56,116 nt of DNA from a bacterium (GTDB lineage: Bacteria > UBA8248), in NCBI GenBank assembly GCA_022828125.1, contig JAJEJD010000027.1, positions 1 through 56,116 on the forward strand, read 5' to 3'. Made by a program: the position numbers and the translations under genes. Positions 1 through 7,779 of this stretch are shown piece by piece. The notes under the pieces were generated by a model. It was not told the DNA's origin and ran no database searches. It saw only the letters and a program-made list of their open reading frames with translations. The first letter of the stretch is position 1. Every line of letters starts with the position of its first letter.

Positions 1-1
1 T

Positions 2-112
2 GCGGCGTGGGGCCGGGCGGCCGAGGCAGCGGGAACGGACGCCGACGTTGCGCGCGCAGCGGCGCAGCGTACGGCGGCCTTTTACACGGGCGACACGGTC
101 GCGCCGGATTGA
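2..112 (+). CDS. C-terminal fragment of an unidentified protein, cut by the window edge
   Basis: An open frame enters from the left edge and stops at TGA 110-112, giving 36 residues rich in Ala and Arg that end TGDTVAPD. The composition looks like the tail of an alpha-helical protein. It is too short to assign to a family, and no start is inside the window. It lies just left of an integrase relic on the opposite strand, so it could be either a host gene end or part of a decayed mobile element. Confidence 0.25.
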   Translation, partial: AAWGRAAEAAGTDADVARAAAQRTAAFYTGDTVAPD

Positions 113-168
113 TGCACGCTTTCGACGTGCTCCGCGACCCGTAGCGCTGCGGTGCTGTTGTCGATGCG

Positions 169-303
169 TTATCGCTCGTGGGCCAAGCTGCGCGCACCGG
201 TAGGGAAGACGCGCAGAAACAGGCCGGGGATTACATCGTCGCGGATGTCGTAACGCTTCCCGCGTGGCTTGACGGCGCGGACGCGCCGGACGAAGGTAGA
301 CTT
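169..303 (-). pseudogene. N-terminal remnant of a tyrosine recombinase (P4-type integrase, DUF4102 arm-binding domain)
   Basis: On the minus strand about 44 codons read VKPRGKRYDI, then RDDVIPGLFLRV, then PTGARS before a TGA stop. This matches the usual opening of P4-type phage integrases: a basic stretch, Y-D-(I/V)-x-D, PGL-x-LRV, and P-x-G-x-(R/K)-S/T. The core-binding and catalytic domains (R-H-R-Y) are absent in any frame to its left, and no good start codon precedes it in frame. I infer a decayed integrase, a scar of a past integration. The match is from memory of the family profile, not from a search. Confidence 0.5.
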
Positions 304-420
304 AGGATTGTCGCTGATGGCTTGCGGCGCCTTCTTTGGGCCGCGCGACCGGGCGGAAGAGGGCGGCGGCGGCGGGGCTGGTATTCTGCCCGTGGTTGCG
401 CACCCGTTTGGAGGGGCGAG

Positions 421-1002
421 TTGAGAATTCATCTGAAGAGGTTCCTGAAGCTTCTTCACACGATTGCCGCTTGTGGCCTCATCGGCGGTCTGTTGACCAT
501 TGTCAGCGCAGAGGCCGGTGCCGCTGCCGAGCAGCATCTGCGCCTCATCGACCGTCTCGACCGGCCGCGGGACGGCTATTGCATCGACATTCCGGGCACC
601 CCCGGCAATCTGCGCACGGATATCCCGCTGTTCGCCCACAATTGTAAGGTCGGGCTGCCGCCGGACGCGGCCGTCGTGTTTACACCGGAAGGCTATATCC
701 GGTTTCCGGCGCCCAACAAGTGCGTGACCATTGCCGGCGTGAATCGGGGCGCCCTGCCGGGCGCCGCCGCGATGCTCGCCGATTGCGGCACCTCGTCCAT
801 CTTCTTCAGCGCCGCCAATTTTCAGCGTTTCGAGTTGAAAGCCGACGGCAAGCTGGTCCTCAAGAATTCCAACCTGTGTCTCGCGGTCGGTGCCGTCTCC
901 GCCGCCACCTACTCAAGCGCCGACCGCTGGCGAACCCTGTTTGTGGACGATTGCGATAGGGCGGATCCCAAGCTTTCCCGCTGGGAGTTCATTACGCCGT
1001 AA
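421..1002 (+). CDS. Secreted protein with a ricin-type beta-trefoil-like domain
   Basis: A protein of 193 residues starting at TTG 421. The start is chosen because GGAGG lies 6 nt upstream and because the N-terminus then forms a signal peptide: a basic run, a hydrophobic stretch about residues 9-29, and small residues before the mature part. The mature protein has paired cysteines spaced like ricin-B lectin repeats (NKCVTIAG, MLADC, QRFELKADGKLVLKNSNLCL, LFVDDCD, then SRWEF near the end). That pattern of C-x-D/G, Q-x-F/W and repeated GKLVL turns suggests a beta-trefoil carbohydrate-binding module. There is no visible enzymatic domain, so it could be a small lectin or envelope protein. It sits beside an integrase relic and is convergent with the tct operon. 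Confidence 0.6.
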   Translation: MRIHLKRFLKLLHTIAACGLIGGLLTIVSAEAGAAAEQHLRLIDRLDRPRDGYCIDIPGTPGNLRTDIPLFAHNCKVGLPPDAAVVFTPEGYIRFPAPNKCVTIAGVNRGALPGAAAMLADCGTSSIFFSAANFQRFELKADGKLVLKNSNLCLAVGAVSAATYSSADRWRTLFVDDCDRADPKLSRWEFITP

Positions 1003-1009
1003 GGTGGCT

Positions 1010-1031
1010 TGCCGCCCGAAAGCGGGCGGCA
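1010..1031. terminator. GC hairpin between convergent genes
   Basis: A perfect 9-bp stem TGCCGCCCG / CGGGCGGCA with an AAAG loop lies 8 nt after the beta-trefoil gene stop and before the end of tctA, which converges on it. There is no T-run on either side, so it may end transcription weakly or protect mRNA 3' ends rather than act as a classical intrinsic terminator. Confidence 0.45.
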
Positions 1032-1076
1032 GCCGGAAGCGCATCAGCGATGCGTGGGGTGTGAAACCTCACCCGA

Positions 1077-2603
1077 TCAGGCCGAGGTGCCCGACCGGGA
1101 AACCCTGAATCTGAAGATCATCGGAATAAGCGGCAGGATGAACAAGACGGCGGAAACCATCATCAGGGCGGCCGCGATGGGGTGGCCTGCGAAGTCGAAG
1201 AAGATGCCCGGACTCCCGTGGCTCATGATCATGCTCTGGCGGAAGGTGCGCTCGGTGAGACCCCCCAGGACCAGGGCCAGCACCATCGGGGCGAGGGGAT
1301 AGTCGAGCTTGCGGAATATGTAGCCCACCGCGCCGAATATGAACATCAGATACACGTCGAACATATCCTGCGTCGGTGAGAACCCGCCCACCGCGCAGAC
1401 GACCAGGATGATCGGCGCCAGAATGGTCATGGGCATCCGGAGCATCCAGATGAAGATGGGGACGGCGAAGATGGCGACGATGACCGCCATCGTGTTCGCG
1501 ATGTAGAGGCTCCCGGTCAGTCCCCAGACGAACTCCGCGTTTTCGACGAACAGCCGGGGACCCGGCACGAGCCCCCACACGAACAGGGCGCCGAGCATCA
1601 CCGCCGTGGTCGGCGAACCCGGGATTCCCAGCGTCAGCATGGGGAGCATGGAGCCCGTGCTCGCCGCGTTGTTGGCGCACTCGGGCGCGGCCACCCCTTC
1701 GAGGGCGCCCTTGCCGAATTCCTCCGGGTTTTTCGCGAACCGCTTCGCGATGCTGTAGCTCATGAAACTCGCGGGCGTGGCGCCCGCGGCGGGCAGCATT
1801 CCCACGAAAAACCCGAGCAGGGAGCCTCTCGCGATGGTGGGGGTGCATTTCGTGAGGTTCTTGAGCGTCGAGACGATCTCCTGGACGCCGAGTTTCGCCT
1901 GGTATCTCTCTTTCGTCTTGAACCCTTCTTCGAGGGTATAGAAAATCTCCCCGACGCCGTAGATGCCGATGGCAAGCACGAGGAAATTGATGCCGTGGTA
2001 GAAGCCCGTGATGCCCCCGAATATCAGGCGCGGGGAGCCGCTCACGATGTCGGTGCCCACGGTGGACATGAGCAGGCCCAGCATGGTGGCGATGATGGTC
2101 TTGAGGGGGCTTTCCCCGCCCAGCCCCGCGAAGGTGGCGTACGCCAGCAGCACGACGGCGAACTCCTCGGGCGGGCCGAAGCGCAGGGCGAATTCGGCGA
2201 GGGGCGGGGCGAAGAAGGTAAAGAGTACGATGGATAAAGTCCCGCCGATGAAACTCGCCACCGCGGCCGTCACAAGGGCATCCGCGGCTTTCCCCTTTCT
2301 CGCCAGCGGGTAGCCGTCGAACGTCGTTGCGACGGCCGTGGACGCGCCGGGGATGTTCAGCGTGATCGAGCTGATGGCGCCGCCGTACATGGCGCCGTAA
2401 TAGATGGCCGCCAGGAAGATGATGGCGCTCGTGGGCGGAACGGCGAACGTGATGGGTAGGAGGATGGCGACGCCGTTCACGGATCCCAGGCCCGGCATCG
2501 CGCCGATGGCGACGCCCAGGACGACGCCGAACAGCGCCATCAAGAGATTTTGCGGCGAGAGCGCAATACCCAGCCCGTAGAATAGATTTCCAAGAATCTC
2601 CAA
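1077..2603 (-). CDS. tctA: Tripartite tricarboxylate transporter, large membrane subunit TctA
   Basis: A protein of 508 residues, the usual length for TctA, the 12-helix permease of TTT carriers that import citrate-like or other carboxylic acids using the ion gradient. The N-terminus carries the family signature GAMPGLGSVNGVAILLP (residues 35-50), and a second copy GMLPAAGATP lies near residue 268, as expected from the internal duplication of the family. Hydrophobic segments run through the whole chain. It is the last gene of tctC-tctB-tctA and lies about 80 bp after tctB. The substrate cannot be read from sequence. Confidence 0.95.
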   Translation of the reverse strand: MEILGNLFYGLGIALSPQNLLMALFGVVLGVAIGAMPGLGSVNGVAILLPITFAVPPTSAIIFLAAIYYGAMYGGAISSITLNIPGASTAVATTFDGYPLARKGKAADALVTAAVASFIGGTLSIVLFTFFAPPLAEFALRFGPPEEFAVVLLAYATFAGLGGESPLKTIIATMLGLLMSTVGTDIVSGSPRLIFGGITGFYHGINFLVLAIGIYGVGEIFYTLEEGFKTKERYQAKLGVQEIVSTLKNLTKCTPTIARGSLLGFFVGMLPAAGATPASFMSYSIAKRFAKNPEEFGKGALEGVAAPECANNAASTGSMLPMLTLGIPGSPTTAVMLGALFVWGLVPGPRLFVENAEFVWGLTGSLYIANTMAVIVAIFAVPIFIWMLRMPMTILAPIILVVCAVGGFSPTQDMFDVYLMFIFGAVGYIFRKLDYPLAPMVLALVLGGLTERTFRQSMIMSHGSPGIFFDFAGHPIAAALMMVSAVLFILPLIPMIFRFRVSRSGTSA

Positions 2604-2683
2604 TTTACCCGGTCCTTAGGACAAACCTTGCCCCACGATTACAGAACTTTCCTGACTGATGGGCAAAGGAAACGGTGAAATAA

Positions 2684-3175
2684 TCAGTTCCAGTAAAACA
2701 AAAACTCCGCATACCCCTTCGGCAGGGGGATAATCAGGAATTTTTCGAAAATGTAATACACCACGACGGGCACGCCTATCGACACGCCGAGGCTCGTTTT
2801 GAGGTTGTGCCCCCCGACCAGAAACAGGCAATAAAAAATGAAAAGGGCCGCCGAGAAATAGACCGAGATAACGCCGATCAGGAGAATCATGATCATTCCG
2901 GGCAGGCCGACGCGCATCAGGTCGCCCAGGCCTTCCCGGCTCATGAAGACGCCCGCGCCGGCGGTATCGGATTCGTCCCGCCGCGCAGAAAGCAGCGACT
3001 GGATCAACACCATCAGCGCCACGGCGGCGATTCCCAAAGAAAGCCAGAAGGGGAGGAAACCCCCTCCTGGCCCTTCTTTGGGAAGAATGCCGACGGGTAG
3101 TTCCGTAGCTTTCCAGGCGACGCCGAGGGACACGAAAATCAGCCCGATGGCGACTATCCTATCCGCCCGTTGCAT
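2684..3175 (-). CDS. tctB: Tripartite tricarboxylate transporter, small membrane subunit TctB
   Basis: A protein of 163 residues with four hydrophobic segments, matching the TctB/DUF1468 size and layout (first helix DRIVAIGLIFVSLGVAW; a Gly/Pro loop with FLPFWL; two C-terminal helices). It anchors with TctA in the inner membrane. A longer frame starts at 3193, but GGAGAA lies 8 nt before the ATG at 3175, so I prefer that start. The gene begins within about 20 bp of the end of tctC, so the two are co-transcribed. Confidence 0.9.
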   Translation of the reverse strand: MQRADRIVAIGLIFVSLGVAWKATELPVGILPKEGPGGGFLPFWLSLGIAAVALMVLIQSLLSARRDESDTAGAGVFMSREGLGDLMRVGLPGMIMILLIGVISVYFSAALFIFYCLFLVGGHNLKTSLGVSIGVPVVVYYIFEKFLIIPLPKGYAEFLFYWN

Positions 3176-3194
3176 CTGGATTCTTCTCCACAAA

Positions 3195-4199
3195 CTAATT
3201 CTTCAGCAATCCCATACCCATGAGCAGCTTCTTGTGCTTCACGTCCTCATCGGCGAAGAACTTGCCCAGCGGCGCGCCGCTCAGGCAGGCGCGGTTCAGC
3301 GCCTTGCTGGACGTATAATCCTTCCACTCCTTGGAATTGCAGAGCTTGTTGAACAGGTCCGTATACCACGCCAGGGCGTCCTTGGGGATGCCGCCGGGCG
3401 CGTTGATGCTGCGCTGCATGAAGTACACGAGCTGCGGCTGGCCCAGTTCCTTGAACGTGGGGACATCCTTGAACGCAGGGATGCGCTCGGGCGTCAGCGC
3501 GGCGATCGGCTTCATCTTGCCGGGATAGTGCGGCAGACCCTCGGAGGGGTTGTTCACCGTCGAATCGACGTGGCCGCCGGCGAGGTTTTTCGCCACGGTG
3601 CCGCCGCCCCGGAAGGGCACGTAGGTGATCATGCCCTTGAGGCCGTAGGCCTGCATGAGCATGTTCGTGACGAGCTGGTCCTCCTGCATCTTGCCCGTGC
3701 CGCCCATCGTCCATTTCCCTTTCTTGGCTTTCACGGCCTTCACGAAATCATCCATGTTCTTGATTCCCGATTTCGTGTTGACCCAGAGCAGGAACGTGTC
3801 CATCGCCAGGCGGTAGACCGGCGTGAGCTTCGTGTAGTTCACCGGCAGCTTCCGCAGGGCAGGGGTCGTGAAGAAGCTGTTCAGCGTCACGAGGATAACG
3901 TGCGGGTTCCCTTTTTTCGATAGCAGATAGAGCATCGCTTCGGCGCCCGAGCCGCCTTTCTTGTTGATTGGAACCAGGGGCTGCGGCGACCACTTGTTCT
4001 GCGTGACGATCTTCTGCATGAGGCGGGCGATGCGGTCCGCGCCGCCGCCCTTGCCCGCCATGATGACGAATTCAATCGGGCGCGTGGGCTTCCATGCAGC
4101 AAGAGCCTGTGTGGTCCCCAGCGCAACGACGATGAGCAAACTCAGCGCAAGGGTGAGGAACGGAATAGCGCGTTTCGATGGTTTCAGCGATTTCATCAT
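3195..4199 (-). CDS. tctC: Tripartite tricarboxylate transporter periplasmic binding protein TctC (Bug family)
   Basis: A protein of 334 residues with a clear signal peptide (basic KSLKPSKR, hydrophobic about residues 14-30, cleavage after ALA). The mature part opens with WKPTRPIEFVIMAGKGGGADRIARLM, the carboxylate-binding loop of Bug proteins with its Gly-rich turn. Later landmarks are GGSGAEAMLYL and VPFRGGGTVAKNLAGGHVD. It captures the substrate in the periplasm and passes it to TctA/TctB. It is first in the operon. AGGAGG lies just before tandem ATG codons at 4199 and 4196. Linkage to its own tctBA is worth noting because many Bug proteins are orphans. Confidence 0.93.
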   Translation of the reverse strand: MMKSLKPSKRAIPFLTLALSLLIVVALGTTQALAAWKPTRPIEFVIMAGKGGGADRIARLMQKIVTQNKWSPQPLVPINKKGGSGAEAMLYLLSKKGNPHVILVTLNSFFTTPALRKLPVNYTKLTPVYRLAMDTFLLWVNTKSGIKNMDDFVKAVKAKKGKWTMGGTGKMQEDQLVTNMLMQAYGLKGMITYVPFRGGGTVAKNLAGGHVDSTVNNPSEGLPHYPGKMKPIAALTPERIPAFKDVPTFKELGQPQLVYFMQRSINAPGGIPKDALAWYTDLFNKLCNSKEWKDYTSSKALNRACLSGAPLGKFFADEDVKHKKLLMGMGLLKN

Positions 4200-4465
4200 A
4201 TTCCCTCCTGTTTATGCTGCAGAATGCTGTGCCTGCTACAGCGAAAATGATCCCACGACTGGTTTATGATTTGAAGATGACGACTGTCCCCCCACTCTCG
4301 TCAAAGCCGGAACTTCCGAAAAGCAATCTTGCAATACAGCGGTTATGAACCCCTGAATTTTACCATGAAGCGGCGCGCTTCTCAACGATGCGATTTTCGC
4401 CTATGGGCCGGAAATTGGTCGTATTTGCATTATCCGGGGCGTTTGAAGCGTCAAATCGCCTGCGT

Positions 4466-4909
4466 TTACGTTTCCTCGATATCTTCTCTCGACTCGAACG
4501 CCCTGACGGCGCGGCGGATGTAGGCAGGCACGCGGACGGGCTTTTGCGAATCCTTGTCGATGATGACGTAGGCCGTCTGCGACCTGGCGACGAAGCGCTC
4601 CGATTCCGCCTCGTAGATCTCATAGTCCATCCTGATGCTCGAGTTTCCGATGTCATGGATGCGCGCGTAGACGTGGAGCACCTCGTCGAAACGGGCGGGC
4701 GCCAGAAACTGGACCGAGGCGTCGACGATGACGATGTCGTACCCCCGCTCGAGCATGTCGAAGTAGGGGACGCCGATGGTGCGCAGGTAATCCATCTGCG
4801 CGGTGTCGACGTAGAGGAGGTAGTTGGCGTTGAACACCACGCCTTGCAAGTCGGTCTCGCCGAAGCGCACGCGCATTTCACTCTTGTAGCTGTACTGGTC
4901 CTTTGGCAT
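4466..4909 (-). CDS. Acyl-CoA thioesterase of the hotdog fold (4HBT/YbgC-FadM type)
   Basis: A protein of 147 residues, the normal size for a single-domain hotdog thioesterase. It starts with VRFGETDLQGVVFNANYL, where the Asp/Glu-T-D and G-V-x-x-x-x-Y pattern forms the active site of 4-hydroxybenzoyl-CoA thioesterase relatives. Further family features are YDIVIVDASVQFLAPARFDE and the strand SIRMDYEIY. It hydrolyses acyl-CoA esters, but the chain length or aryl preference is not readable. It stands alone, divergent from moeA. The 266 bp between it and tctC hold nothing I recognise. Confidence 0.88.
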   Translation of the reverse strand: MPKDQYSYKSEMRVRFGETDLQGVVFNANYLLYVDTAQMDYLRTIGVPYFDMLERGYDIVIVDASVQFLAPARFDEVLHVYARIHDIGNSSIRMDYEIYEAESERFVARSQTAYVIIDKDSQKPVRVPAYIRRAVRAFESREDIEET

Positions 4910-4976
4910 AGGGCATTTCTAATGAAAACGCCCGGAATTCGCAAACCAGTGTTCTCCTCTTGAAGCGGCCTTCGGC

Positions 4977-5004
4977 TTGTTCCCTCATTTGCGTCGGTTA
5001 TAAT
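4977..5004 (+). promoter_or_regulatory. Candidate sigma-70 promoter of the moeA operon
   Basis: TTGTTC (4977-4982) and a perfect TATAAT (4999-5004) are separated by 16 nt, and lie 48 nt upstream of moeA in the gap shared with the divergent thioesterase gene. A GC-rich dyad GCGACCGG / CCGGTCGC follows at about 5007-5031 in the leader. Confidence 0.5.
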
Positions 5005-5051
5005 AGCGGCGACCGGGATGGGGCCGGTCGCTTTTCAGACAGACGGAGTCG

Positions 5052-6323
5052 ATGATGATCAGTGTGGAAGAGGCTCGTAATTCGATACTGGAGATGATAC
5101 GCCCGATGGGGCGCGAGCGGGTGGGCCTGCTCGATTGTCCGGGCAGGGTGCTGGCCGAGGATGTGAGGTCTTCACGCCCCGTTCCGCCCTGGAACAACTC
5201 GGCGATGGACGGCTACGCCCTGCGCGCGGAAGACATAAAGGGCGCGAGCCGCGAGACGCCCAGGACGCTGAAAGTGGTCGAGGAGATTCAGGCCGGCGTC
5301 GTGTCGACCCGCACCCTCGGCCCGGGTGAGACCATCAAGATCATGACGGGTGCGCCCATCCCGGACGGGGCGGACGCCGTCGTGCTTGTCGAGGAGACCG
5401 AGAGAATCTCTGACGATGAGGTTCATATCTTCCTCGCCGTGCGCGCAGGTGAAGCCATCCGCCTGGCAGGGGAAGACGTCCAGCCCGGCGAGACGGTTCT
5501 CTCGCAAGGAACCCGCCTCGGCGCGGCATCCGCGGGCATGCTGGCGAACATCGGCCGAGCGAGGGTGTACGTGTACCAGAAACCGAAGGTGGCCATCCTG
5601 GCGACGGGCGAGGAACTCGTCGACTTAGGCGACGCCCCCGGCGTGGGGCAGATATTCAACTCCAACTCTTACGCTCTCGCCGCGCAGGTGCTCGAAGCCG
5701 GCGGCGAGCCGATTCTCCTGGGCATCGCCCGCGACAACGCAGAAGACCTGACGCGCCACATCAACGACGGCCTGGCCGCGGATCTCCTGATCACCAGCGG
5801 CGGCGTGTCGGTGGGGGATTTCGATCTCGTGAAATCCACGCTGGGCGGCCTCGGGAACGACATGCGCTTCTGGCGCGTGCGCATGAAGCCGGGCAAGCCG
5901 ATGGCCTTCGGCGTATTGAACGGCAAGCCCGTGTTCGGCCTGCCGGGGAACCCCGTCTCCACTATGGTGAGCTTCGAGCTCTTCGTGCGGCCGTCGCTGC
6001 TCAAGATGCAGGGCTTTGAGAACCTCTTCCGTCCGAGCGTGGAGGCGCGTCTCCTGCATCCTCTCACGAAATCCCCCGAGCGGCGCCACTACGTCCGCTC
6101 GATCGTCTACCGGGACGGGGAGGAGTGGACCGTTCAGGCCATCGAGGCGCAGGGCTCCAACATCCTGCATTCCATGGTGCGGGCGAACGCCCTGGTCGTA
6201 TTCCCCGAGTATGAGACCGAACTCGCCGCCGGGAGCCGCGTGCAGGTGATCCTGCTGGATGAGATGCCCTCTCAAAAGCCCGAGCAGGTCGAAGCCGCCA
6301 CCCCCGAACGGGTGCACTCCTGA
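5052..6323 (+). CDS. moeA: Molybdopterin molybdenumtransferase MoeA
   Basis: A protein of 423 residues, the usual MoeA length. It inserts molybdate into adenylated molybdopterin, the last step of molybdenum-cofactor synthesis. All the landmarks are present in order: PPWNNSAMDGYALR near residue 40, IMTGAPIPDGADAVV near 98, ATGEELVDLG near 183, TSGGVSVGDFD near 250, MKPGKPMAFG near 278 and GLPGNPVS near 298, followed by the C-terminal domain IV. Tandem ATG codons (5052, 5055) follow GGAG. It is first in moeA-mobA-ridA, with mobA 43 bp downstream, so cofactor maturation is encoded as a unit. Confidence 0.96.
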   Translation: MMISVEEARNSILEMIRPMGRERVGLLDCPGRVLAEDVRSSRPVPPWNNSAMDGYALRAEDIKGASRETPRTLKVVEEIQAGVVSTRTLGPGETIKIMTGAPIPDGADAVVLVEETERISDDEVHIFLAVRAGEAIRLAGEDVQPGETVLSQGTRLGAASAGMLANIGRARVYVYQKPKVAILATGEELVDLGDAPGVGQIFNSNSYALAAQVLEAGGEPILLGIARDNAEDLTRHINDGLAADLLITSGGVSVGDFDLVKSTLGGLGNDMRFWRVRMKPGKPMAFGVLNGKPVFGLPGNPVSTMVSFELFVRPSLLKMQGFENLFRPSVEARLLHPLTKSPERRHYVRSIVYRDGEEWTVQAIEAQGSNILHSMVRANALVVFPEYETELAAGSRVQVILLDEMPSQKPEQVEAATPERVHS

Positions 6324-6366
6324 ATCAATTGTTTCCGGCTCATCGCCTCCTCCTGGAGCGTCCTGC

Positions 6367-6990
6367 ATGAACGCAGAATCAACGCCCAGGTTGCCGTTTT
6401 CCGCCGCCATTTTGGCGGGCGGCCGGAGCCGCCGGATGGGCCGGGACAAATCCATGATGGAGATTGGCGGCATTCCCATAATCAGGCGCATCGCGGACAC
6501 TTTGGGCGGGATGTTCGCCGAGGTGTTCGTCGTCGCGAACGAAAAAGATGAATACGAGCGAATGGGTCTCGCCGTGGTGGGAGACATTCATCCCGGCAAC
6601 GACTCGCTGGGCGGCCTCCACACGGCTGTCGTGAGAGCGGGGTGCTCGCACGTTTTCGTGGCGGGATGCGACATGCCGCTCTTACGACCCGCGCTCATCC
6701 GCGGCCTCGCCTCTTTGGTGGAGGACTGGGACGTGGTGATTCCGGTAAAGGACGACTACCCCGAGCCGCTTTGCGCGCTCTACGGAAAGAATTGTGCGCC
6801 CCATATCGAGGAGTCGATTTCGAGGGGGCGCCTTAAGATGATAGGGTTTCACGAACACGCCCGCGTGAGGCGTGTGGAAGAGGCGGTCTGGAGAGAGTGG
6901 GATGCCGAAGGAGCCTCTTTTCTGAACGCGAACACGCCCGAGGAATTCGAAAAAATCAAAACCATCTCGATGAGGGGAGAGCCGAAATGA
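6367..6990 (+). CDS. mobA: Molybdenum cofactor guanylyltransferase MobA
   Basis: A protein of 207 residues that transfers GMP from GTP to Mo-molybdopterin to form the MGD cofactor. The start at 6367 has GGAG 8 nt upstream and places the nucleotide-binding motif AAILAGGRSRRMGRDKS near the N-terminus, as in MobA. The metal and substrate site CDMPLL lies near residue 100, followed by PVKDDYPEPLCALY. The stop overlaps the start of ridA by four bases (ATGA), showing translational coupling. Its pairing with moeA implies that the organism uses MGD-type molybdoenzymes encoded elsewhere. Confidence 0.93.
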   Translation: MNAESTPRLPFSAAILAGGRSRRMGRDKSMMEIGGIPIIRRIADTLGGMFAEVFVVANEKDEYERMGLAVVGDIHPGNDSLGGLHTAVVRAGCSHVFVAGCDMPLLRPALIRGLASLVEDWDVVIPVKDDYPEPLCALYGKNCAPHIEESISRGRLKMIGFHEHARVRRVEEAVWREWDAEGASFLNANTPEEFEKIKTISMRGEPK

Positions 6991-7445
6991 GCGTCGCCGA
7001 GCGAATGAACGAACTGGGAATCGAACTGCCCGATGCGCCCGCGCCGGTCGGGGCGTATGTGCCGTACGTCATCTCCGGGTCCTTGATGTTCATCTCGGGC
7101 CAGATTCCCATCAGGGACGGCAAAATGATTCATGAGGGAAAAGTGCCGCTCGACGTCACGGTCGAGCAGGGCCAGGAATGCGCGGCGCTCTGTTTCCTGA
7201 ACGCCATCGCGCAGGCGAAAGCGGCCCTGGGCGATCTGGAGCGCGTGGAGCGGATCGTGCGGATGAGCGGCTACGTGGCCGTTGCGCCGGATTTCACCGC
7301 CCAGCCCCTCGTCGTGAACGGAGCGTCCAATCTGGCCGCCGAGATTTTCGGAGACAAGGGCTTGCACGCCAGGGTGGCGGTGGGCGTGGCGGAACTCCCT
7401 CTGGGAGCGCCCGTGGAACTTGAAGTGATACTTGAGGTTAAGTGA
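6987..7445 (+). CDS. ridA: RidA/YjgF-family reactive intermediate deaminase
   Basis: A protein of 152 residues of the Rid family (trimeric enamine/imine deaminases). It belongs to the longer subgroup that begins ERMNELGIELPDAPAPVGAYVP. Family landmarks are FISGQIPIRDG, the central helix QECAALCFLNAIAQAKAALG, and the C-terminal HARVAVGVAELPLGAPVELEV, where the Arg of HAR is the expected substrate-carboxylate contact. The ATG overlaps the mobA stop. The family removes reactive 2-aminoacrylate-type products of PLP enzymes; why it is coupled to molybdenum-cofactor genes is not evident. Confidence 0.88.
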   Translation: MSVAERMNELGIELPDAPAPVGAYVPYVISGSLMFISGQIPIRDGKMIHEGKVPLDVTVEQGQECAALCFLNAIAQAKAALGDLERVERIVRMSGYVAVAPDFTAQPLVVNGASNLAAEIFGDKGLHARVAVGVAELPLGAPVELEVILEVK

Positions 7446-7540
7446 ATCATATTTGCTCGTATTAAGGGGATAGCACCGATTTAGGAGTCATAAAAAAGAC
7501 ACCAATTTCGGGGGCAGCAGGGACGCCCCTCCTGACTGAA

Positions 7541-7663
7541 AAAGCAACCCCCCCTACCCCCCCTTAACAGGGGGGTATAAAAAGGCGATGCGCTCCCGCC
7601 GGGATGAGGGAGGTTTTGTTTTTTCTTGCCCCCCTGACAAGGGGGGGTAGGGGGGGTTGCTTT
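7541..7663. repeat. MITE-like palindromic element, copy A
   Basis: The element begins AAAGCAACCCCCCC and ends with the inverse GGGGGGGTTGCTTT. The terminal inverted repeats contain CCCCCCCT, ACCCCCCC and a CTTGTCAGGGGGG-like inner arm (here CTTAACAGGGGGG on the left). The core is TATAAAAAGGCGATGCGC, a CCCGCCGGG-type centre and a TTTTG-TTTTTTCTTG stretch. It is non-coding and occupies most of the 334-bp gap between ridA and the HtrA-like gene. Four more copies occur in this window. Confidence 0.85.
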
Positions 7664-7779
7664 ATGGGGTTTCCCTCTCTACTCGGTTAGGTTTAACCCC
7701 GACGCTTTCAAAGAGCGGGCATCCCTGTATAATCTTGCAGGATAACGAGTCGCTGGTGATACAAAATAGTGGGGGTTCC

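Noticed and set aside
5625-6587. Long open frame (320 codons) on the minus strand
   Set aside because: It is the antisense of moeA and mobA, whose motifs are complete; its composition is the His/Arg/Gly-rich pattern of a GC-rich shadow.
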